Shown: positions 11,390 through 21,973 of the stretch, in pieces
Layout: every line of letters starts with the position of its first letter
Position numbering within the stretch: position 1 is the stretch's first letter
Assembly: GCA_025345505.1 (NCBI GenBank)
Contig: JANVCC010000022.1
Coordinates: 35,165,741-35,229,740, forward strand
DNA: 64,000 nt
DNA from: Todiramphus chloris collaris
Lineage: Eukaryota > Chordata > Aves > Coraciiformes > Alcedinidae
Direction of reading: 5' to 3'
Notes under the pieces: model-generated
Seen by the model: the letters and a program-made list of their open reading frames with translations, nothing else
The model's database searches: none
What the model was told of the DNA's origin: nothing
Program-made: the position numbers and the translations under genes

Positions 11390-14300
11390 ACATGTTTGAA
11401 GATGGACATTCTGTAGTTAGCTGCACAGGAGGCAGCAAGTGCAGAAGGGAGATAGGCAGCAGACACGGAGCAATTTCAAGTCAGCAAGTTGTGGTTTATA
11501 CTTACTCACTGGTTTTCTTGGTAACATTTCATACAGGTACCTCTAATAAAATCTAAAAACATAGGGCAGGATGACAAGGTCAGCCTCTGATATAAACTCT
11601 ATCTTTGTGACACTCTGCTCCTCCAATAACCCTGAGTACAAGCCGTGAAGGGAGGATGATAGGGGATTACTGCAGAACTACACAAAAGAGAAGAGGAGAA
11701 TTGTAGACAGCTCTTTCTATAATCTTCCTCTGAGACAAGGAGTGAATTCCCACATAGTATTTTACTCATCCCTGCTATGACAGAATCAAAGCAATAACAT
11801 CAATGGCTGCCAGGAGAGCATTTTGATCTTCCCAGCAACTAGATTAAAATGTTACTGATGTTTTAAAATGGCATTCAGTGGACAGCAGACAAACTGACCA
11901 ACCACAGGAGCGACTGAGGTGTCCTGCTGGTTTACACTTTCCAGGCACGGTCTCTGCTGTATACGTATTACCAGCCACGGCAGTGAGGTTGGTGAAGTGC
12001 AAGCAGGTGCTGATCTCTAGATCGAGCAGATATGGTAACTTCACAAATTACAACGTGATGATGCAACATCAACATGGCAATGCAATGCCAAAAATCTCTT
12101 TCTTGCAGCTGCTAGGGAAAGAGTTACCATTCCACTCACCTGCTGACAGGCTGGAATGGAGAGAGGGGAATGAACAATAATTGCAGAAAACCAGGTAGGA
12201 TGTGTTTAATCCACCAGCCATGCAGGCAGTGGTTTTATGCGCAGTGTTCTTAGATTTGTAGCAGTCATTTTTCCCCTTTGTCAGAAGTGACAGGCTTAAC
12301 CCTATGGTCAATATTAATGTGAGGGAAATGCTGAAATACAATCTAATGAGAATTGCACTCATCCCAGGACCCCGGCAGATTAAACAAGGACCATTTCCTA
12401 CTTTTCCAATAACATCCATTCTTAAAAGCCTGAGGCAGTTTTCCAGTCACAGACACTGATACCTATAAACATCATCTTAACTGAAAGAAGTTTTGAAATT
12501 TACCCAAAGGGATTTTAAGATTTGATAGTAGCCCCTTCAATTACTGTTTACAGATATACTTTACAATAGTGTGTTTATTGAACTTGTTTCATTTAGACCA
12601 AGACAGTAATCAAAATAACTTAAGTAAAGCTGCCTCTTTCACTGCTTTAGCATTTAATCCCAGTTTGGAGTCACATGTACTATAGGCACTCAACAGACAA
12701 CAATTTCTATTGCTTACTGATGTACAGAAGAGAAATGTAATAAATTTAGATTACGTGTATTAGTGTGCTTTTGAGAGTGACACTAAATCACAGCTCCTGC
12801 TTTGGGCAGGGTTGTTGCATTTCTATTCCTGCTGTTGTAGGAAGGTGCTGAAAGTAGGAAAACGACAGCTGAAACCCAGAACAAGGAGGTACATGAGACA
12901 CAGTATATCTTCTTCTCTGACCCACAGTGACAGTTTCCAACAACCAAAATGGGAAAGTCAGACTGCATGACACTGTCTTGGAAGAAACTGGGCTGGCAGG
13001 CATTTAAAGGGTTAGTCGTCATGCATTCGAGCAACATTCATCTATACATTCTCATGCCAAAAAGGGCCTTATAGAATTTAACAGAACAGCTGCAGCAATG
13101 CACCAGGTCTCAGTGATTTTGTGAAAGAAAACATCAAGGATTTCACCTCAATGTGAGACTGCACTAAGGCAATGCAAAAACAACTGCATCCAACTACAGT
13201 GTAAAATCCTAGCTTTAGCATTAAATGGTTTTCCTGCAGGATCTTTCCACACCTGAAATATATCCACCTCCAACTACATAAGAAAAAAAAAATTAAACTA
13301 TATAGATACACCACTAAACAATTTTGGAAAAGAAATTTGGGTTTAAAAGCTCTTTCTCCTTCTATAGGAACTGTCACATATTTATCAAACTAACCACTGT
13401 GTCACTTTAAGGCTTTGGTAGATTTATACAGATGCTAAGAAAGAGAAGTTTGATTTATTTCAGACTCCTAGCCTAGAATATTGCTTGCTTGGTAAGAAGA
13501 GAAACGTCAATCAATAAAAAAACTCCTTTCCTTCAGAAGTTCTCAATCTCAAACTATATGCTTATATGACAGATTAAAGTTTTCACAGAATTTCAAATAG
13601 AAATAGGCAGCCTTCCTCTCCTGATTACAAAGGTCAGCTTACAGCTTTCCACAAACTATTATGCTTCAGTCTTTCAAAGATGCAAAGAAAATATTTTGAG
13701 ATGCAAAGATACATCCTCCAAATCAGAGTTTAACCCGCTACACATCCTACACATTTATGTAGGAATGTCTACGTAAAAATCCATTCAGTTCAGGAATTAC
13801 ACATATTTAAAAGATCTATACTATAAGATATGTTATTACTTTAGACTATCTGCATCTGAAAGCCAGAATGTTTGGGCCAAAAGTATTACTTTGTAGCGAT
13901 CTTCTTACAAAGTACTTCTGATTTTCTTGATTTTAACATCTCCTCCCATCATCACCTCTCTTGTCCCATTTATTTGTTCTCAAGTTGAGAAAAAAGTCTC
14001 AAATCCTTCATATAATAAAGAATCTCTACGCAGCACAAGAGTATCCAGTTGCTAGCTTCATTATTTGCTCAAGCGAGGTACTAAAAATGACATCTGTTTA
14101 GGGAGAAAGTCTATTTGTGCAAGTAAATACCATAATATTCAACTAAACATAAGAAAGATAACCTTTAAGATTCTTCATAACAAATGCAATGGTTTAAATG
14201 CAAATGCAATATTTAAGTGATTCACTGTCTTCCTAACATCTGGTCTAAAATAAGATCATACCCCAGTGAAGCCAAAGGTAAATTTCATCATTGGCAATAT

Positions 14301-15802
14301 GAGGGCCAACCAAGATGCCACTGATGAAAAGTGATAAATTTAAGTTTGTCTTCACACAGCAGCCAGCCTTACTGCATACATCACACTGATTTAGACAGCA
14401 TTCACCTTTACCTAAATCAGAGGTAAAAAACCAAAGAGACAAACAACTTTAATCCAAAGAACTTGCATCCCTCTGGTTCTTGATAGATCAGATCCAGCTA
14501 GACTGCAAATAGTAAAGGAAGAAAAAGAATGGATTCATTTGAAGATAGTGGACTTCAGGCATCCTAACTAATAATATAATTATTCTTTTGAGAAACACTG
14601 TAGGAGTGAAACAGACTAGTGCAGTTTCACAGGAATAATGAAGGGTCGCCCTGAAAAGATCTAAATATGCAACAGTTAAAATTCTACCAGCTTACTGGTC
14701 ATGTTACTCTGGAGACTGGCTTCTTTTCTTAATCGTGGCTCCAACATCTTTAAAGTTTATTTCAAAAGCTTCTAGCTATTCTAACAATAATACTGCTCTA
14801 AAATCAGAACCTCAGGAAATTCTTCCATAAACAAAGGTTAATGTATAATAGGCAAAATAGTCTAACCAAGAATACTCGTATGGTGGATTTTTGTGTTTAT
14901 TACTCAGGGAGTCTCATCAGAATAAGTAAAAATTGAAACCACAGATCGTAGGACAACAGAAAACTAAAAAAGAAATATCCGTAGCATTTTTAACGAGAGA
15001 ATTTCAGACTTATCTGAACACTTTGACAGTTTTTGAAAATCTGAACAGCATTAATGGAAATTTTCCAAAAACAAAATAACAGATCAGAGCAAATTTATTA
15101 TTGCTTTTAACAGCTTTTGCAGTGTTGCCTAGAAACCCAGTTTCAGATCGGAGAAGCAGCATGGCAGACATTGAGGAAAAGAAAAAGCAGAAAAAACATC
15201 CAACACAGAAAACCCTGAAGACCCCAACAAAAAAAATCAAAAACCACACTCCACGGCTTGTTTTAATAAACAACATAAAATTCTACTGTCTCTTTTGATT
15301 TTGGTTTGATTGCTTTGTTTCTGTTCATGTGACAAAAATGATAAAGAATTCTATTTGATGTACAAGATCTCATCATGCATCATGAAAACAATGAATAACC
15401 CAAGTCCTTACTGTCATCACATGAACGGTTTGTATTAAATCCCAGTTCTAAGATGGTTCCCTTGTAAGTAGAGCTCTGTTCTAGCACAGAGCTCTGGTCC
15501 AGGCAGTGTAGGAAGATACTCGAAGTGTGTTCAAGCAGGGTGATTGCCCACCTGATAAAAGGCATCTTTTTTTTCCTTTTTTCTCTTTATTCAGATTGAG
15601 CAAATCTATTCTTATTGGTTAACAGAAATAAACAACCAAATACTGACTTATCAAAAACATGTGCTTTTTGCAAAGACCTGTACTTAAAAAATTATTGGGA
15701 ATTCTAAAAAATGCAAGACTCTCTAGAAATTAAAATTTTCACCATTACATAGAATGACAATACATAAGCCTTTTAAGTTTTACAGAATGCTAACAATCAT
15801 TT
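11390..15802. other. AT-rich intronic stretch, no gene seen
   Basis: About 4.4 kb of NCKAP5 intron. An exact octamer motif ATGCAAAT lies at 14198-14205, flanked by two further ATGCAAT-like copies. Short open frames are without domains. The last six bases (15797-15802, TCATTT) are the target-site copy of the LTR that follows. Confidence 0.55.
15797..15802. repeat. Target-site duplication TCATTT, left copy
   Basis: It is identical to 16155-16160, immediately flanking the 352-bp solo LTR. The perfect 6-bp match fixes both LTR ends. Confidence 0.9.
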
Positions 15803-16154
15803 TGTCGCTGTTTATACAGGGAGCGGAGAGATGCAGCAACACATAAATTCAGCAAGAGCGGGTAAAAGAAGCAACTTTATTGATTTATAACCCCCTTTTA
15901 TATCCCCTAGCCCCATAGGGAGGTTGGTCAGTGCTCACCCATCTCCTAGGGTGATTGGATAAAGTCCTACAGCACCCATTTCAAAATATTTTTCCAATGT
16001 ACCATAAACAGAACTTAGCAAAACACCAGGTGTTGGTCCAGTTTACAAAACCATCCTACTGTTTCTCATAACAATGGTGAGAAAGGCAGGACTCTGATGG
16101 AATATTGTGAGAACCTGAGAAAATCCCTCTGCTAGCAGCTTTTCAGCATCCACA
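15803..16154 (-). mobile_element. Solo LTR, 352 bp, same family as 26442-26793
   Basis: On the minus strand the element starts TGTGGATGCTGAAAAG and ends CAGCGACA, bounded by TG...CA. Flanking copies of TCATTT (15797-15802 and 16155-16160) form a perfect 6-bp target-site duplication, which points to a class II (ERVK-like) integrase. Read on the minus strand, a TATA box lies at 15897-15903 and an AATAAA polyadenylation signal at 15876-15881. There is no internal region, so this is a solo LTR. It differs from the second copy at roughly 30 of 352 positions with no length change. It is in sense with NCKAP5, and its upstream edge is 168 bp beyond the splice donor of the 134-bp exon. Confidence 0.92.
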
Positions 16155-16160
16155 TCATTT
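16155..16160. repeat. Target-site duplication TCATTT, right copy
   Basis: Partner of 15797-15802 on the other side of the solo LTR. Confidence 0.9.
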
Positions 16161-16322
16161 AGCCAAGAGCCCATTGTGTCTACAGAATTTCAGAGGCAGA
16201 GCAGACACACAAAGGCATGTCTTTGATTCCATCCACTGAAGCTATCAACAGGTTTGATCAGTCTTTTTGCACTGCAGTGTGTTCTCTCCATGTGTAGAAC
16301 ATAGTTTACTTACACAACATAC

Positions 16323-16456
16323 CTGGAAAACTGTTCTTGCAGCCCACGCATCTGAGCTCTGCTACGCTCCGACTCCAGTGTCACCTCCCGTAATCTTTTT
16401 TCACTCTCAAGTCTTAAATGTCTTTCTTCCTCCAACTCATGTATCAGCTTCTCACG
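16323..16456 (-). CDS. NCKAP5: NCKAP5 coding exon (134 bp, 44 codons plus 2 nt, coiled coil)
   Basis: The minus-strand exon opens with REKLIHELEEERHLRLESEK and runs through RLREVTLESERSRAQM to RGLQEQFS, ending in the first two bases (AG) of a split Arg codon. Human NCKAP5, as I recall it, has HEKLIHELEEERHLRLQSEK, then RLQEVTLESER, then QQFSRMEETV, so the identity is high and the continuation MEETV would be in the next exon. The acceptor is TGGTCTTTCAG|CGT with a close match to a branch site about 27 nt upstream. The donor is CCAG|GTATGT. Entry phase 0 matches the exit phase of the exon at 41422-41485. The peptide is a charged Glu/Arg/Leu coiled coil with no catalytic motif. A sense-oriented solo LTR begins 168 bp past the donor. 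Confidence 0.93.
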
Positions 16457-16489
16457 CTGAAAGACCACAAAAAAGCAGTTATTAGTTGC
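16457..16489 (-). promoter_or_regulatory. Splice acceptor and probable branch site of the 134-bp NCKAP5 exon
   Basis: Reading toward the exon on the minus strand, AACTAATAAC (close to the TACTAAC branch consensus) lies in 16475-16489. It is followed by a T-rich run and TTTCAG directly before the exon. The spacing of branch to acceptor, about 27 nt, is typical. This placement supports the exon start chosen at 16456. Confidence 0.7.
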
Positions 16490-17187
16490 ACACATAAAAC
16501 ACACTTTTAGAAATAATTTAACACTTAATTTGGAAAAAAAAATAAATTATCAAACATTCAAAATAGTTACCCTGACTATCCAGTCCCATCATTTTTTTAT
16601 CTATCAGTATTACACAGAATAACAAACTAGAGATGGAAAGCTTTTCACAATATCCCCATCATGCTGAGCTAGTCTTACTCAGCTCAGACTTACTGAAGTC
16701 AGCATATTTGAAAATAAACACCCACCCTCTCCTTCAAAACTCTTTTTCTTCACCTCCACTCAAAATAAATGTAAAAACTTGTATCTGAGACCTGGGATCT
16801 CTCTTGCTTGTATGCAGCCATGGGAAGCATGAACCAAGTCAAGAGGACAAGTCATCACCCATTGGTTAATGTTTCAGTCTCATGAGCTGGGAAGGACCTG
16901 ATTCTGCAGCCACTGGTTTTCTTGTTTTGGCTGAGAGAAGGATTCCTTTCAGCAGGACAGAGTCTGTTTGAACCTGTTTACTGATATACTGTGATAAAGG
17001 CTGTGTTGTTAAAAACTGCATGCCAATCAAATAAATATGAGAGAAACAAAACTGTCATTAATTTTTTGAGTAGTTCTCAAAGGCAAATAGCATATGGTTG
17101 TTGCTAATTCTTAGAACACAGGACCAAGAAAACCCAATCCACAACATACAGCACTAATTGGATAAATCTACATATGTCATGGCCTAA

Positions 17188-17243
17188 TCTTTTTCTTTCC
17201 TTTTTTCTCTTCTTTTCTTTTCTCTTCTTTTCTCTTCTTTTTT
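17188..17243 (+). repeat. Pyrimidine-rich microsatellite (TTTTC/TCTTC)n
   Basis: About 56 bases made only of C and T, built from imperfect TCTTC and TTTTC units. On the transcribed strand of NCKAP5 it is a purine tract, so it is not a splice-acceptor pyrimidine run for that gene. Confidence 0.85.
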
Positions 17244-20151
17244 AAACAAACAAAAAAAGAACATCATATAAAAAAGGGTACCTAATGATGTCAAAACCCT
17301 ATTTTAAAAGTAGCTAAATGCAATCTAGGAGGAGCAAGAGAATGAACTGAGAAGTTATAAAAAATGCAACCGGAATTAAAAAAATGTACATACAACCTTT
17401 TCCATGTAGCCCTATTAAACAGAAATTAAATTAAATTATTTTTTTCCTTGTGCATTTAAATGAGATAATAAATCAATTAAAAAAAAACCAAGCCCTTTAC
17501 GTGGTACTACATTGTACTGCACTAGTGAAGGGCTTCCAATGTCAGCTGTCTCAGAAAAGGTTAAATCACTGTAAAGCTGCAGTGGGTTCACCACCTATAT
17601 GCTTTGAAAAATCCCTGTGCCCATGGTGCAATGCGATTTGTAGCCTGTCAGACAGTCTGACATAGTTCCATCGCTGACCTAAATTTTCATGACGTACGTG
17701 CAAAAAATTTATCTAAAAATTATACATAGAGTTTCATTAGAAAATAACAAAGGTATCTTAGTGTTAAGCCATTAAATGGGGGAGACAGATTATTTGTACA
17801 AGTCTCATGGCTATAAATCTTACTGGATAATAATTTACAATCGCAGTAACCAAGGGACCAAAAATATGAACATTACCAAGTGGAAAAGGGATCTTAAAGA
17901 CAGTGATAAATAAGCAGGTGCCACAAAGGGAGGCTGCAAAGGATTAAATGAAATATCTATATGCTTTTGAAAAAATAGAGGGAATTACTCAAGAGAACAG
18001 AGGGCTTCTGTCTAGTTGGTCATATGTAATAGCTGGAGAATAGAAAAGAAACAAATTACTGGAAAATAAATATACTAACTAAATGATCTAATTACTATTC
18101 TTACTGATACATAACCATGTTCTGCCAGGTGCTGAGTAATCCTGGGTTTCTGACAAGCTAAGAGCAGAGAGTGCTCAGCACTGGGCAGGAGCCATGCTGC
18201 AGCCATACAGAGAGTACGTGCGGCTCACAAAGGATAACTCAGGCTAATGATACAGAAAGAATGTTCAGAGCAGTTAGTATTTCTCCAGCTTAGATCCCAC
18301 CATTGTCAGCTTCAAAATTACACTGTTCCAGAGGCCCTTGCTGAATACTGCTAGCCTCTTTTCTTACAGAGGTGTTTCACTACTGCTAAAGAGACATCTA
18401 GAGCTTCCAGAGTATAGCAAAGAAAATGACGTAAAATAAATATACAGTTACCATCCAGGGCTTAAGACAACCTTCCAGGAGATACTGGTGTCTGCAGAAA
18501 CTGGGCTTTAAAACAATAATGCAACTGTCCCTACAGTAACTGATAAACCACCTTGGAGGAAAATCAGGAACTGCTATGAACCCTTGAGTGCTCAAATTAC
18601 GCAAAGCACCAGACTGTGCCTGAGCTACCTGATTCAGGAACAGCTTAACTATGATAATGGACTGAAGACCAGAGATTCAGCCATGTCTTCCATGCTCATT
18701 CAGCATCATTACTTCCACAGCGATCTTACTCTAACACAGCATCTGCCTTTGTGTGTCTGCTACACTGCCCATGCTCTGGTCCTCAAATAAATCTTCTTTC
18801 ATCATTAAGCACAAAGCCAAATCTCCACAGGGAGGGAGAGACAAAACGTGCCACTTCAGAAAGCGGAGCATCACGTCCTCCTCGCTGCCAGGATGTGTTG
18901 CAGGTTGCACACAGCTCCCCTGCCTGTCCCTGCAGAGTGAGTGTGCTGTACCTGTGGGCCTGGCTGTGCTGCTGCTAATCACACCCCCCCAGTCTCTACG
19001 ACAGTTCCCAATATACAGCAGAGATTCACAAATCCAGACTTTCCCCTATAGGTCAAGGAGCTGTATGAGCTATTTCTAGGTTTCATTTACCTCTTGCTGA
19101 TAGGTCAGAGAATGCTGTTGCTACTGTGTGCTCCTTCTATTCATGTGGGGAAATCTGCATTACCTCCCTACACAAAAAGATCAGCACATCTACCTGGGTT
19201 TTGGTTGCTTTTAAGAAGAAAGGACCTAGGAATAACCTTAAGAAAAGGACCCATAAACCAACAACAAATTCACATTACAAGAACAACAACGTTACAGGAA
19301 TGAAATGTGTAAACATCAGCAACATCTGAAATGAGTTAAATGGCCAGTTCCAATTCAGCCACCTCATGGGCAAGCATTATGATGCAGGGTTAGTTACCTG
19401 AGCACTTAACTCTTGCTGTACAAACTTACACTGCTTTCAGGGTAAGGGATAAACAACGAACAAGTCACAAGGCTACAAGATCAGAAACAAAAGCACTAAC
19501 CTATGTCCCAGATGCCAAAAGTTTCCTGTCTGAATGGGAGGAAGTCTGCTCACAGCATAGCTGCCCAGCAGTAACACCATCAGCCTTCATTTTTGAGCCG
19601 CTTCACAAGAATTTATTTGCAACCTTGAGGCACTTCTGCCATTCTCTCACAGGCAGAAAGCAAATCCTCATATACTGTAGGGCAGGTGGAAGGAGTAGAG
19701 ACCACACACACTTGGAAAGTTTTCACTTTCCAGGACACAAAACACTCATGTATACTACACACAGAAAATAGTTCCCAGCAGTAGTGATCTTATCCACAAG
19801 AAAAGAGAACCACACTTTTATTCAAACTCAGAAAAGACATCATCGAGTGTCAGAAGAGAGAAGTGAACCTAATACAAAAAGGCCAGGATTAAACAGAGAT
19901 TCTTTATTTATTTTTTTTTTCCCCCCTTTTTATGTCTCCTGGAAGCAGGTAACATCTTCCTGAATTCTCCAGAAATTTTGCATTGTCATGAGCCCCTTTA
20001 TAAGCTCCTCTGTGCTAACCCCACTTCATTCCTGTGCAAAATAAAGGTGTTTGAAAGGAAACCAGCCAGAAACTGCTGAAGGTTTTACAGTGAATGTAAG
20101 TTTACTGGAAACAGATACAATTAGCATGCTATATGAAGAAAAGGTTGCATT

Positions 20152-20170
20152 AAAAAAAAAAAAAAAAAAA
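20152..20170 (+). repeat. Poly-A run (A19)
   Basis: Nineteen consecutive A residues followed by GAAAAAA. No LINE or SINE body and no target-site duplication was recognised next to it, so I call it a simple repeat. Confidence 0.85.
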
Positions 20171-21772
20171 GAAAAAATCATGTGAAATACATCAGTATGT
20201 TTTAACACCAGGAAAATCACATTTTTCCAACAAAATTGTTATGTGTTCCCACTTGCCAATTCCTATTTAATTGCAGCTTCTCTCCATGAGCTCTGCTCAA
20301 AATATTTTTCACTGCTTCCCCTCCTTGCTTTCTGCAGCAGAGCTATAACCTTCTCCTCTTAGAAGCGCAACACATCACTCTTGCTTCTCTTCCTTCACTC
20401 TTGCTTCCCTTTTTCAGCCTCTCCAGATAGCCTGACTTTCATCACATCACCCTGTCAAATTTCTGGTGACTTTCCAAATATGCAAAAATCTTATGTGAAC
20501 AAACTACAGTGAAAGACAGGGTTAGCAAACTCCACCAATACTTCTGTGCAAGTACTGGAATATTTTAACACTTGAACAAATACTGTTTGCAATTACTTTT
20601 TCATGAACATTTCAGCAATCAAGTTTCACTAGCTGCTCATTATGCGTGTGAGCCAGCATTTGCACTTCAACGAGTCCCTTTTTGTGTAGCTGTAGAAATG
20701 TTCGTGTCAAAATGTTTCATTTCTCATCCAGTCAGGGACATGTACCACACATTAACTTGTCTTCTCAAAGTTAAGGAAGGAATCCAATTTGAGATACTAA
20801 TGATCAAAACAAAACGCATGAAAACTATTTATGGCTGAACTGAAAATAGCACGTATATTTGCCAGAGGCCTCCTCAGCACTCACAAAGAGACCAAGAGAA
20901 AATGCTTGTTTTCAGCGTTACTGGTTAAGAGCCATGTTCTCCATCTAAGGAATGGACCTCATGCAGCCATTTGACAAGTGTCTCCTAAGAGGTGCTCAGC
21001 TAGTTTATGTCTCCTTTAATTCCCTTGGGATGTGATGGAAAACTTCAGAACCCTGTTCTTTGATGTTCTACCAAACTGCAAACATCTCTTGAGTGACCCC
21101 TGATGCTACAACAGCCAGCAGAAAATACAGAGGTGCCAAAATGGAAGCAGCCCTGGTGGACAGCGGTCATGGAAGACAGATGACAGCGTGTGGTGCTGTG
21201 GGGCCAGGAGGAACACAACAGCCCCTTCATTTCTGGCCAGAGTTTGACAGCTTGCATGCAAAGTCAACACGCAGCACCTTCAGGTTTTGTGCAGAAAGGC
21301 TGCCACCTTACCTCTTTTTCCTCTCTGGGCTATGTTGCTGTCAACTATAAATTTAAACATGGTTGACACTCAAGCCTTCCAAGTCAGGGACTTGCAGGTT
21401 AACTCCTTTACCTGTCACTGCAAGTGAAATCAACAGATGTACGGCTTGAATGATGGGACAGGCTCCATGACAGTACCTTCTCAGAGAAGCTCTCCGTGAC
21501 TTCTCTCCACCAGGCTCAAGCATTTGACTAACACAAGCAGATTTCTAATTCCAAAACCCTCTGGTGTCATCCCACCCTTTTTCCTGGACCTGCTTCTCCC
21601 TTCTCAGTGCTGATGACCTTGTGCCTTCCATGTTAAACCTAATTAGCTGCCAGCTCAGTCCTCCTGCCTCTCCCCCTAAAAACATCTTCCCCTGCCTCTC
21701 CATCACGTGCTGCCCTAATAATCTTACATTTTCTTAATGTCAGTGGGCCCGATGAGTGCTGTGTGTCTGCCC

Positions 21773-21846
21773 AGTCCTGTTGAGGAGGGCGAGCAAGAGA
21801 GTGGCTGGGTGGGCACCTGACAGCCAGGCAAGGCCAACCCACCAAA
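21773..21846 (+). mobile_element. Short fragment of the 3' end of the 10745-11389 LTR family
   Basis: About 74 bp from AGTCCTGTTGAGGAGG to GGCCAACCCACCAAA matches 11316-11389 closely, with a handful of substitutions and no length change. Sequence to the left does not match that family, so only the terminal piece is present. Same orientation as the larger copy, 10.4 kb away. Confidence 0.75.
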
Positions 21847-21935
21847 CCAGAGAATTTTATTTTTAACTTATTAATTCATCTTTCAGATAAAAATAATACT
21901 GCTCTTTTGATCAATAATGCTATCTATATCTCAAC

Positions 21936-21973
21936 AAAAACGTAGCTGTGTATCAAAAACATAGCTGTGTATC
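21936..21973 (+). repeat. Tandem duplication, two 19-bp units
   Basis: AAAAACGTAGCTGTGTATC (21936-21954) is followed directly by the same unit with one change (G to A) at 21955-21973. A small local slippage duplication without a visible larger context. Confidence 0.85.

Larger units (their letters stand above)
16490..21772. other. Intronic stretch of the central NCKAP5 intron, no gene seen
   Basis: Mostly AT-rich and apparently unique. It contains a pyrimidine-rich tract at 17188-17243 and a poly-A run at 20152-20170. Open frames such as 18731-18982 (minus) and 18753-19079 (plus) overlap each other in several frames and have no recognised domain. No LINE tail, RNA gene or exon was recognised. 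Confidence 0.55.

Noticed and set aside
16310-16504. 64-codon minus-strand open frame extending past the 134-bp exon on both sides
   Set aside because: The start (MCFMCATNN) and end (YVV) come from intron read-through; the clear acceptor at 16457 and donor at 16322 bound the real exon.
16560-16660. Possible old CR1 tail (CACAGAATAACA followed by GATGGAAAG)
   Set aside because: Similarity is limited to a few bases and lacks the conserved CR1 3' segment.
21306-21345. Strong GTAAGG donor-like site on the minus strand with a short upstream AG
   Set aside because: The implied exon would be about 26 bp with no counterpart in NCKAP5, whose flanking exons already join in frame.
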